Position numbers and translations under genes: made by a program. A stretch of DNA of 12,652 nucleotides, from NCBI GenBank assembly GCA_035652495.1, contig DASRDS010000327.1:1-12652 (forward strand), in the 5' to 3' direction. The DNA is from DASRDS01 sp035652495 (GTDB taxonomy: Bacteria; Gemmatimonadota; Gemmatimonadetes; Gemmatimonadales; Gemmatimonadaceae). The notes below the pieces were generated by a model. That model searched no databases and was not told the DNA's origin. It saw only the letters and a list, made by a program, of their open reading frames with translations. Below are positions 6,381 through 12,652 of this stretch, piece after piece. How positions within the stretch are numbered: the first letter of the stretch is position 1; every line of letters begins with the position of its first letter.

Positions 6381-8342
6381 TTACTTCTTGTCGTCCACAA
6401 TCTCGTAGTCGGCTTCGACCACGTCGTCCGGCTTGCCGGCCCCGCCGGCGTTCGCACCGGCGCCGGAACCAGCCGGCTCCTGCGCACCCGCGCCGCCAGG
6501 TCCGCCGGGCTGACCGCCACCCGTCGCACCCTGCTGCTGATACAGCGACTGACCAGCCTGCGAATACGCGGCCGTCAGCTCTTCCTGCGCCGAACGAATC
6601 TCATTGGCGTCCGAGCCACGGAGAGCCTTTCGCGCCCGCTCGACCGCTGAGTCGAGGCGAGTCTTGAGGTCCGGTGACAAACGGTCCGACCACTCCTTGG
6701 CGTTCTTCTCGACCTCGTAGGTCATGCCATCGAGCCGGTTCCGCGTGTCGATCTCCTCGCGCCGCTTCTTGTCGTCCGAGGCGTTCTTCTCGGCATCCTT
6801 GACCATGCGGTCGATCTCGTTGTCCGACAACCCACTCGACGCCTCGATCCGGATCTTCTGCTCTTTCCCGGTCGTCTTGTCGCGCGCGGCGACATGCAAG
6901 ATGCCGTTCGCGTCGATGTCGAACGTGACTTCGATCTGGGGCATGCCGCGCGGTGCGGGTGGAATGCCCGTGAGCTGGAACTTGCCGATCGTCTTGTTAT
7001 ACGAGGCCAGTTCGCGCTCGCCCTGCAGCACGTGGATCTCAACCGTCGTCTGGTTGTCGTCAGCCGTCGAGAAGGTCTCCGTCTTCTTCGTCGGGATCGT
7101 CGTGTTCCGCGGAATAAGAACCGTGGTGACACCACCCAAGGTTTCAATTCCAAGGGAGAGTGGCGTCACGTCGAGCAGCAGCACGTCCTTCTGCTCGCCC
7201 GTCAGCACCGCACCCTGCACGGCCGCGCCGATGGCGACGACTTCGTCCGGGTTGACGCTCTTGTTCGGTTCCTTCCCGAAGAAGTTCTTGACGATTTCCT
7301 GAACTTTCGGCATGCGGGTTTGGCCGCCGACCAGGATCACTTCGTCGATCTCGTTCGGCTTGACGCCCGCGTCCTGAAGCGCCTTCTCCATCGGCGGAAT
7401 AGTCCGCTTGATGAGATCATCCACCAGCTGCTCGAGCTTCGCGCGAGTCAGCGTGTAGTTGAGGTGCTTGGGACCGCTCTGATCCGCCGTGATGAACGGC
7501 AAATTGATATCGGTCGTCGGCGCCGACGACAGCTCCATCTTCGCCTTTTCGGCCGCTTCTTTCAGGCGCTGCAGCGCCATCGGATCCTTTGACAGGTCGA
7601 TGCCCTGATCGCGCTTGAACTCGCTCACGAGCCAGTCGATGACGCGCTGGTCGAAGTCGTCGCCGCCCAGGTGCGTATCACCGTTGGTCGACTTGACCTC
7701 GAACTGCCGCGACCCTTCGACGTCATAGAGCTCGAGAACCGATATATCGTACGTGCCGCCGCCCAGGTCGAACACGGCGACTTTTTCATCCTTCTTTTTG
7801 TCGAGCCCATACGCCAACGCGGCGGCCGTGGGTTCGTTGATGATTCGTAAAACATCGAGACCCGCGATCTTGCCAGCGTCCTTTGTCGCTTGGCGTTGGG
7901 AGTCGTTGAAATAGGCCGGGACGGTAATCACCGCCTTCTCGACCTTGTGGCCGAGGTAGTCCTCGGCGGTCTGCTTCATTTTCTGGAGGATCATGGCCGA
8001 GATCTCGGGCGGCGTATAGCGCTTGCCCTGCACCTCGACGACGGCCAGATCGTTCTGCCCACCAACGATTTTATAGGGCACTCTCTTAGTCTCTTCTTGG
8101 ACCTCAGAGAGCTTCCGTCCCATAAAGCGCTTGATGGAGAAGATCGTGTTCTGCGGGTTGGTCACCGCTTGCCGCTTGGCGATCTGGCCCACGAGCCGTT
8201 CGCCGTCCTTCGTGAACGCGACCACCGAAGGGGTTGTCCGACCGCCTTCCGCGTTGGGAATGACCACCGGGTCGCCGCCCTCCATGACGGCTACGACGGA
8301 GTTCGTCGTTCCTAGGTCGATCCCTATTACTTTGTCTGCCAT
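6381..8342 (-). CDS. dnaK: DnaK, Hsp70 chaperone
   Basis: DnaK is the ATP-driven Hsp70 that binds exposed hydrophobic stretches with DnaJ and GrpE. Numbered from ATG 8342 (653 aa), the three Hsp70 signatures are at 8-15 (IDLGTTNS), 191-204 (FDLGGGTYDISVLE, with Thr197 at the autophosphorylation position) and about 335-349 (VILVGGQTRMPKVQE). The interdomain linker VLLLD is at 387-391. The substrate-binding domain and lid follow, then a Gly/Ala/Pro-rich tail ending in DVVEADYEIVDDKK, the usual acidic end. The ATG has AGGGGA 5 nt upstream, which decides the start. The open frame extends 24 codons further to 8414, but that extension has no Hsp70 similarity. grpE and dnaJ are not neighbours. No CIRCE element (TTAGCACTC-N9-GAGTGCTAA) is seen upstream, so control by HrcA is not supported. 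The gene is divergent from the rhomboid operon. Confidence 0.98.
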   Translation of the reverse strand: MADKVIGIDLGTTNSVVAVMEGGDPVVIPNAEGGRTTPSVVAFTKDGERLVGQIAKRQAVTNPQNTIFSIKRFMGRKLSEVQEETKRVPYKIVGGQNDLAVVEVQGKRYTPPEISAMILQKMKQTAEDYLGHKVEKAVITVPAYFNDSQRQATKDAGKIAGLDVLRIINEPTAAALAYGLDKKKDEKVAVFDLGGGTYDISVLELYDVEGSRQFEVKSTNGDTHLGGDDFDQRVIDWLVSEFKRDQGIDLSKDPMALQRLKEAAEKAKMELSSAPTTDINLPFITADQSGPKHLNYTLTRAKLEQLVDDLIKRTIPPMEKALQDAGVKPNEIDEVILVGGQTRMPKVQEIVKNFFGKEPNKSVNPDEVVAIGAAVQGAVLTGEQKDVLLLDVTPLSLGIETLGGVTTVLIPRNTTIPTKKTETFSTADDNQTTVEIHVLQGERELASYNKTIGKFQLTGIPPAPRGMPQIEVTFDIDANGILHVAARDKTTGKEQKIRIEASSGLSDNEIDRMVKDAEKNASDDKKRREEIDTRNRLDGMTYEVEKNAKEWSDRLSPDLKTRLDSAVERARKALRGSDANEIRSAQEELTAAYSQAGQSLYQQQGATGGGQPGGPGGAGAQEPAGSGAGANAGGAGKPDDVVEADYEIVDDKK

Positions 8343-8350
8343 TACGTCCC

Positions 8351-8374
8351 CTGATGGTGACTGTGATGATGACT
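8351..8374. repeat. Two adjacent 12-bp near-repeats in the dnaK leader
   Basis: CTGATGGTGACT (8351-8362) and GTGATGATGACT (8363-8374) match at 10 of 12 positions and sit head to tail, ending 9 nt from the dnaK start codon and next to its ribosome-binding site. This could be a chance duplication or part of a leader structure. Confidence 0.4.
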
Positions 8375-8459
8375 CACGAGATCCAAGCAACCCACGCCCA
8401 ATGGGGAGTGGCAATCCTGAGGCCTGAAATCTCGGCCAAACTGGCAGTATTGAGGCCGC

Positions 8460-9212
8460 ATGATCCCGCTTGGGGATGACGTTCCGACAGTCCGGACGCC
8501 GATCGCGACGTACCTGATCATTCTCGTCTGCTTCGTAATCTGGATTTTTTACCAGGGTGCAGGCGTAGACTCAGTTCGGCTCGCTACCACGGTCTGTAAC
8601 ACCGGGATGGTGCCTGGGGAGCTCACCCACCTCGCCCCCATCGGTCAGTCCGTGCCTCTCGGTCCGGGCATGGTCTGCGCCGTAGATAACGATCCCATCA
8701 ATATCGTCACGCCACTGATATCGATGTTCCTGCACGGGAGCTGGCTGCATATTCTGGGCAACATGCTGTTCCTGTTCGTCTTTGGCCGGGCTGTCGAGGA
8801 CAGCATGGGCAGCCTCCGGTTCGCCTTCTTTTATATCATCTGCGGGCTCGTCGCCGCCGCTACCCACGTCGCGCTCAACGCCAACTCCCCGGTACCGACC
8901 GTCGGGGCCTCGGGCGCGATCTCCGGCGTCATGGGTGCCTATCTCGTCATGTACCCGACCGCCCGGGTCAAGATGTGGTTCTTTTTGTTCATCGTTCGAT
9001 TCCCGGCCTGGCTGGTTCTCATCTGGTGGTTCCTCGAGCAGGCACTGACCGGCGTCCAGGAGCTCAATCAGATCAATCCGAACGCCGCCAACGGCGTGGC
9101 CGTCTGGGCCCACGTCGGGGGTTTCATTTGCGGGGCGATCCTCTCCCGGTTCTTCGTAAATCCTTCGCATGTTCGAAGTCGCATGGATCGCGTCCGCCTG
9201 CCCACCATATAA
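8460..9212 (+). CDS. Rhomboid-family intramembrane serine protease
   Basis: Rhomboids cut transmembrane segments inside the lipid bilayer with a Ser-His dyad. The 250-aa protein has the catalytic Ser151 in GASGAISG and His218 in VWAHVGGF. The conserved HGSWLHILGNM motif gives His97 and Asn101, matching the oxyanion-forming residues of GlpG. Hydrophobic segments occur at about 15-31, 97-110, 121-138, 152-166, 171-192 and 214-230, consistent with a six-helix core. The soluble loop between the first two helices (about 32-80) has cysteines 46 and 73. ATG 8460 has GAGG 4 nt upstream. It is the first gene of the plus-strand set and divergent from dnaK. Its substrates cannot be read from sequence. 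Family is clear and the catalytic residues are intact. Confidence 0.95.
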   Translation: MIPLGDDVPTVRTPIATYLIILVCFVIWIFYQGAGVDSVRLATTVCNTGMVPGELTHLAPIGQSVPLGPGMVCAVDNDPINIVTPLISMFLHGSWLHILGNMLFLFVFGRAVEDSMGSLRFAFFYIICGLVAAATHVALNANSPVPTVGASGAISGVMGAYLVMYPTARVKMWFFLFIVRFPAWLVLIWWFLEQALTGVQELNQINPNAANGVAVWAHVGGFICGAILSRFFVNPSHVRSRMDRVRLPTI

Positions 9213-9221
9213 ATTTTCGAA

Positions 9222-9959
9222 GTGCCGCGTGGCGTCGTATTCCGTGCCGAAGCCGGGCGACTAGGCGACTGGGTCGATCACACTTTGCTCCGGGCGGATG
9301 CCACAGCCGCGGAGATCGATCGATTATGTGCCGAAGCCGTTACCCACCGCTTCGCCGCTGTTTGCGTAAATCCACAGTGGGTAAATCGGTGTCGGGAAAC
9401 GCTTGGCTTGCGAACCAACATCGCCGTGGCGGCGGTCGTCGGTTTCCCGCTCGGCGCGTCGACTTCGGCCGTTAAGGCCGCCGAGGCGGCCGGCGCGGTC
9501 GAGCAAGGCGCCGGCGAGTTGGACATGGTCGCCGCACTCGGGGCGATCAAGGACGGGGATTGGGAGTATGTCGAACGCGATATCCGGTCAGTCGTCGAGG
9601 CCGCTGATGGGGCGCTCGTGAAAGTCATCATCGAGTCGGCGGCCCTGACGCCCTCGGAGATCGTGCGTTCCTGCCGGATCGCCCGCGACGCGGGCGCGCA
9701 TTACGTGAAAACGAGCACCGGTATGCATTCGGCCGGCGGCGCCACGCCGACGGCAGTCGCGCTCATGCGCATGGCCGTGGGCGATGACCTTGGCGTCAAA
9801 GCCTCAGGCGGGGTGCGGGACTGTGCGGGGGCCTTCGCACTCATTGAAAGCGGAGCGACCCGCATCGGCACCTCCGGTGGTGTTGCCTTGGCGGACTGCG
9901 TGGGACCCGCGCCGAAACCGCTCTGCGAGCTCTTTGGAGATGGCCGTGACCGTAACTGA
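9222..9959 (+). CDS. deoC: Deoxyribose-phosphate aldolase
   Basis: DeoC splits 2-deoxyribose 5-phosphate into glyceraldehyde 3-phosphate and acetaldehyde in deoxynucleoside breakdown. It is a cytoplasmic class I aldolase with a TIM-barrel fold. The Schiff-base lysine is Lys163 in VKTSTG. The second lysine is Lys193 in GVKASGG, and the acidic partner is Asp101 in GELDMV. The motifs DHTLLRADAT, VCVNPQWV and VVGFPLGAS are typical. The 245-aa length is normal. GTG 9222 is the only start codon before the conserved WVDHTLLR; it lacks a good Shine-Dalgarno sequence. It lies 9 bp after the rhomboid stop, so it is probably translated from the same mRNA. Its end overlaps ppk by 20 bp. No other deoxynucleoside catabolic gene is in view. 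Confidence 0.96.
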   Translation: MPRGVVFRAEAGRLGDWVDHTLLRADATAAEIDRLCAEAVTHRFAAVCVNPQWVNRCRETLGLRTNIAVAAVVGFPLGASTSAVKAAEAAGAVEQGAGELDMVAALGAIKDGDWEYVERDIRSVVEAADGALVKVIIESAALTPSEIVRSCRIARDAGAHYVKTSTGMHSAGGATPTAVALMRMAVGDDLGVKASGGVRDCAGAFALIESGATRIGTSGGVALADCVGPAPKPLCELFGDGRDRN

Positions 9960-12123
9960 TACGACAGTGAACACCGGGACTGCGCAGCCGGCGCACTTCC
10001 TCAATCGCGAGCTCTCCTGGCTCGAGTTCAACGCCAGGGTGCTCCACGAAGCGTTCGATGCGCGCAATCCGCTCTTTGAACGCCTCAAGTTCGTGGCGAT
10101 TTTCAGCTCGAACTTGGACGAGTTCTACACGGTGCGCGTGGCGGGCCTGAGGCGTCAGGTCGCCGCGGGCATCTCCGTGCCCTCGCCGGATGGCTTGTCG
10201 CCATTCGAGCAGCTGGCGGCGATCACCGCCCGCGTGAACGATCTGCTCGCCCAGCGACGCAAGGTGCTGCACGAGTTGCTGCTGCCGGCGTTGGCCGAGC
10301 GCAGCGTTCGGCTCGTCTCAATGGCCGACCTGACTCCCGCGGAATGGCTCACCGTCGACGAGTTCTTTGAGTCTCAAGTATTCCCGGTGCTGACTCCGCT
10401 CGCGGTCGATCCCGGTCACCCGTTTCCATACATCTCGAATTTGTCGTTGTCACTGGCCGTGGAAATCCGAGACCCCGTGAGTAAGACGGATCACTTCGCG
10501 CGCGTGAAGGTGCCAAAGAGTTTGCCACGGTGGGTTCCGTTTGGTCGGCCCTATTGCTTCGTGCCATTGGAGCAGGTTATTGGAACCAACCTCGGTGCGC
10601 TCTTCCCCGGAATGGAAATTTTAGGGTGGCACGCGTTCCGAGTAACGAGATATACGGATCTCGAGCTAGCCAAAGTTGACGAGGCTGAGGATCTCCTCGA
10701 GATGATCGAGCAGCAGGTGTTCGAGCGGCGGTTTAGTGAGGTGGTGCGTTTGGAAGTCCAGCCGACGATGCCCGCGCACCTGCGCTCGCTGCTGCTGGAG
10801 GAGTTGCGCGAAGAGACCTCGGCCAACCTGCCGCCGCTCACCGAGGCCGACGTTCAAGAAGCCGACTCGTTGCTCGACCTCGGCGATCTGATGTCGCTGT
10901 TGCACATCGATCTGCCGGATCTCAAGGATCCGCCCTTCACCGCGGTCGTGCCGCCGGAGTTCCGTGAGGTGGGACAGGGGCACCAGACGATCTTCGATGC
11001 GATCCGCGAGCGCGATGTGCTCGTGCATCATCCGTTCGAGTCGTTCCAAGCATCGGTCGAGCAGTTCTTGAAGGCCGCGGCGCAAGATCCGGCGGTGCAG
11101 GCGATCAAGATGACGTTGTACCGGACGTCCGGCGACGCATCGATCGTTCACGCGCTGACCGAGGCGGCGATGCTCGGCAAGCAGGTTGCCGTGCTCGTCG
11201 AGCTTCAGGCGCGCGGCGACGAGTCCAACAATATCTCTTGGGCGAGAACGCTGGAAAACGCGGGGGTGCACGTCGCGTATGGCGTGCCTGGGCTCAAGAC
11301 CCACGCCAAGACTACGCTCGTTGTCCGCCGCGATGCTGATGGGTTGCGCCGCTATGTGCACATCGGAACCGGCAATTACAACTCATCGACATCGAAGCTC
11401 TACACGGACATCGGTCTCTTTACGTGTAGTCCGTCTATTGGCGCCGACGTCAGCGACCTGTTCAATTCGCTGACTGGATACTCACGTCAGAGATTGTATC
11501 GCAAGTTGCTCGTGGCGCCGGCCAACATGCTCGGAAGATTTTTGGAGTTGATCGACCGCGAGGCACAGTTCGCGCGCGATGGAAAGGGCGGCAAGATCGT
11601 GGCGAAACTCAATGCCCTCGTGCATCCTGAGGTTATTGAGACGCTGTATCGGGCATCGCAAGCTGGTGTGGAGATCGACCTGATCGTGCGCGGCATTTGC
11701 TGCCTCAAGCCCGGCGTCGAGGGACTCAGCGAGCGGATCCGCGTCAGTAGTATCATCGGCAGATTCCTGGAGCACTCGCGCATCTGGATGTTCGCCAACG
11801 GCGGTGAACCCGAGTACTACATCGGCTCGGCAGACTGGATGCCGCGCAACCTCGAGCGCCGCGTTGAGTGTGTCACGCCTGTCGATGATGTCTCGCTCCA
11901 CTCCCGGCTCCAGTCCGTGCTGGCGACCGACCTGGCGGATAATCGCCTGTCGTGGGACCTGGCCGGGGACGGTTCATACCGTCAGCGGCAGCCAGACGGA
12001 CACCCCGAACGTGCCAGTCAAAAGATCCTGATTCGCGAGCCCTGGGGTCGCGTAGGGGACGATAACGTCTCTCCGGCGCGCGCCAGCGGTGAACGCATGC
12101 GGCCGGAAGCCTCGGCCGGGTGA
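9940..12123 (+). CDS. ppk: Polyphosphate kinase 1
   Basis: PPK1 reversibly polymerises the gamma-phosphate of ATP into inorganic polyphosphate. From ATG 9940 the protein has 727 residues. Seen in order: FLNRELSWLEFNARVL and SSNLDEFYTVRVAGL in the N domain, DPGHPFPYISNLSLSL in the H domain, and IKMTLYRTS with VAVLVELQARGDE in C1. The autophosphorylated histidine is His455 in LKTHAKTTLVV, and the second catalytic histidine is His612 in FLEHSRIWMF. Both are offset by 20 from E. coli His435 and His592. IGSADWMPRNLERRVE is present in C2. A tail of about 20 residues beyond the core is rich in Arg, Pro and Ser. The frame is open from 9784, inside deoC, but family similarity starts only after 9940. 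GTG 9946 is an alternative start with GGAG 6 nt upstream. It overlaps deoC by 20 bp and the following sigma gene by 4 bp. Confidence 0.97.
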   Translation: MAVTVTDTTVNTGTAQPAHFLNRELSWLEFNARVLHEAFDARNPLFERLKFVAIFSSNLDEFYTVRVAGLRRQVAAGISVPSPDGLSPFEQLAAITARVNDLLAQRRKVLHELLLPALAERSVRLVSMADLTPAEWLTVDEFFESQVFPVLTPLAVDPGHPFPYISNLSLSLAVEIRDPVSKTDHFARVKVPKSLPRWVPFGRPYCFVPLEQVIGTNLGALFPGMEILGWHAFRVTRYTDLELAKVDEAEDLLEMIEQQVFERRFSEVVRLEVQPTMPAHLRSLLLEELREETSANLPPLTEADVQEADSLLDLGDLMSLLHIDLPDLKDPPFTAVVPPEFREVGQGHQTIFDAIRERDVLVHHPFESFQASVEQFLKAAAQDPAVQAIKMTLYRTSGDASIVHALTEAAMLGKQVAVLVELQARGDESNNISWARTLENAGVHVAYGVPGLKTHAKTTLVVRRDADGLRRYVHIGTGNYNSSTSKLYTDIGLFTCSPSIGADVSDLFNSLTGYSRQRLYRKLLVAPANMLGRFLELIDREAQFARDGKGGKIVAKLNALVHPEVIETLYRASQAGVEIDLIVRGICCLKPGVEGLSERIRVSSIIGRFLEHSRIWMFANGGEPEYYIGSADWMPRNLERRVECVTPVDDVSLHSRLQSVLATDLADNRLSWDLAGDGSYRQRQPDGHPERASQKILIREPWGRVGDDNVSPARASGERMRPEASAG

Positions 12124-12652
12124 CCTCGGACGCCGGTCCGGGGTCTCCCCCTGTAGTGGCAAACGACGCGGACATTATCGCCCGTGTCGTGGCCGGCGAC
12201 ACCGAGGCTTTCAGCATCCTCGTCGACCGATACGGCAATCGGGCAGCTCGTTATGCCACGCGGATGCTCGGCGACCGTGCCGAGGCGGAGGAAGCCGTCC
12301 AGGACACTTTCGTGCGCGCCTACCGGGCGCTCAGCCGCTGCGCGGATCGCGAACGATTCGGTCATTGGTTGTTCAGCATTTTGATCAACCGATGCCGGAC
12401 CGCTGGCGCGCGATCCGGGCGGCGGGCCCGAACATTCGTCCGGGACGAAATGGCCCTGGTAGCCGCGGCGGCGCCGGATGCGTACGATGGAGTGGCGTGG
12501 CGGGAAGAGATCGGCCACGCGCTGGCGCGGCTCGAGACCAGCCAGCGCGAGGCGTTCTTGCTCAAGCACGTGGAGCAGTTGAGTTACGACGAGATGGCCG
12601 CGATTACGGGCGCCGGAATATCGGCGCTCAAGATGCGGGTGAAGCGGGCGAC
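12120..12652 (+). CDS. ECF-type RNA polymerase sigma factor (3' end outside window)
   Basis: The 177 visible codons show the two conserved domains of an extracytoplasmic-function sigma-70 factor. Region 2 lies at about 18-95, with AFSILVDRYGNRAARYATRML and the core-binding and -10 motif DRAEAEEAVQDTFVRAYRAL at 52-71. Region 4 starts at about 129, with LARLETSQREAFLLKHVEQLSYDEMAAITG and the recognition helix ISALKMRVKRA. Region 3 is absent, which is typical of ECF factors. The first start is GTG 12120, overlapping the ppk stop as GTGA. GTG 12156 is an alternative closer to the usual N terminus. Few residues should be missing at the 3' end. An anti-sigma factor is often next, but it lies outside the window. 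The close link suggests co-expression with ppk; the ECF subgroup and regulon cannot be told. Confidence 0.93.
   Translation, partial: MTSDAGPGSPPVVANDADIIARVVAGDTEAFSILVDRYGNRAARYATRMLGDRAEAEEAVQDTFVRAYRALSRCADRERFGHWLFSILINRCRTAGARSGRRARTFVRDEMALVAAAAPDAYDGVAWREEIGHALARLETSQREAFLLKHVEQLSYDEMAAITGAGISALKMRVKRA

Noticed and set aside
8343..8414. 24-codon N-terminal extension of dnaK
   Set aside because: Hsp70 similarity begins at MADKVIGIDLG; ATG 8342 has a good ribosome-binding site, and the extension would contain it.
8343..8459. Sigma-32-type heat-shock promoter or CIRCE operator for dnaK
   Set aside because: CCCCATTG resembles a sigma-32 -10 box on the minus strand, but no CTTGAA-like -35 is at the right distance, and no CIRCE or HspR repeat is present.
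8571..9170. Minus-strand open frame opposite the rhomboid gene (199 aa)
   Set aside because: Composition is hydrophilic and typical of the antisense of a membrane protein; the plus frame has all rhomboid catalytic motifs.
9784..9939. 52-codon N-terminal extension of ppk inside deoC
   Set aside because: It overlaps deoC coding sequence in another frame and has no similarity to PPK1; the normal N terminus begins after 9940.

Overview
This is a GC-rich bacterial chromosome segment made almost entirely of protein quality-control genes. The gene order, the protein sequences and the 8-bp CCAACCAT minisatellite are compatible with a free-living diderm bacterium. Gemmatimonadota is my best guess, but that rests on general impression and not on a search. 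I see no insertion sequence, prophage, CRISPR array or plasmid gene, so this looks like core chromosome.

Minus strand, in transcription order (right to left): dnaK (Hsp70 chaperone), a dnaK terminator with a short tandem repeat before it, htrA/deg (cell-envelope serine protease with two PDZ domains), a strong terminator, an 8-bp tandem repeat, tRNA-Leu(UAG), tig (trigger factor), clpP, clpX and the first third of lon, which runs off the left edge. The order tig-clpP-clpX-lon is the classical bacterial one: nascent chains are folded by trigger factor and DnaK, and failures are degraded by ClpXP and Lon.

Plus strand, divergent from dnaK: a rhomboid intramembrane protease, deoC (deoxyribose-phosphate aldolase), ppk (polyphosphate kinase 1) and an ECF-type sigma factor cut by the right edge. 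Gaps are 9 bp, then overlaps of 20 bp and 4 bp, so these look like one operon.

No wholly new multi-gene system is visible; every long reading frame belongs to a known family. The points worth a second look are mostly at boundaries. (1) clpX and lon are in the same frame, separated only by one amber codon, and lon has no ATG, GTG or TTG before its conserved N-terminal motif. (2) A 68-bp two-layer dyad, with 16-bp outer arms and a perfect TGTGA-N6-TCACA core on the same centre, lies between clpP and clpX. (3) An inverted 17-bp copy of the tRNA-Leu D-arm lies just upstream of that tRNA. (4) There are two unrelated short tandem-repeat blocks in the intergenic DNA on either side of htrA. (5) tig has no visible Shine-Dalgarno sequence and a TAATAT box placed for leaderless transcription.
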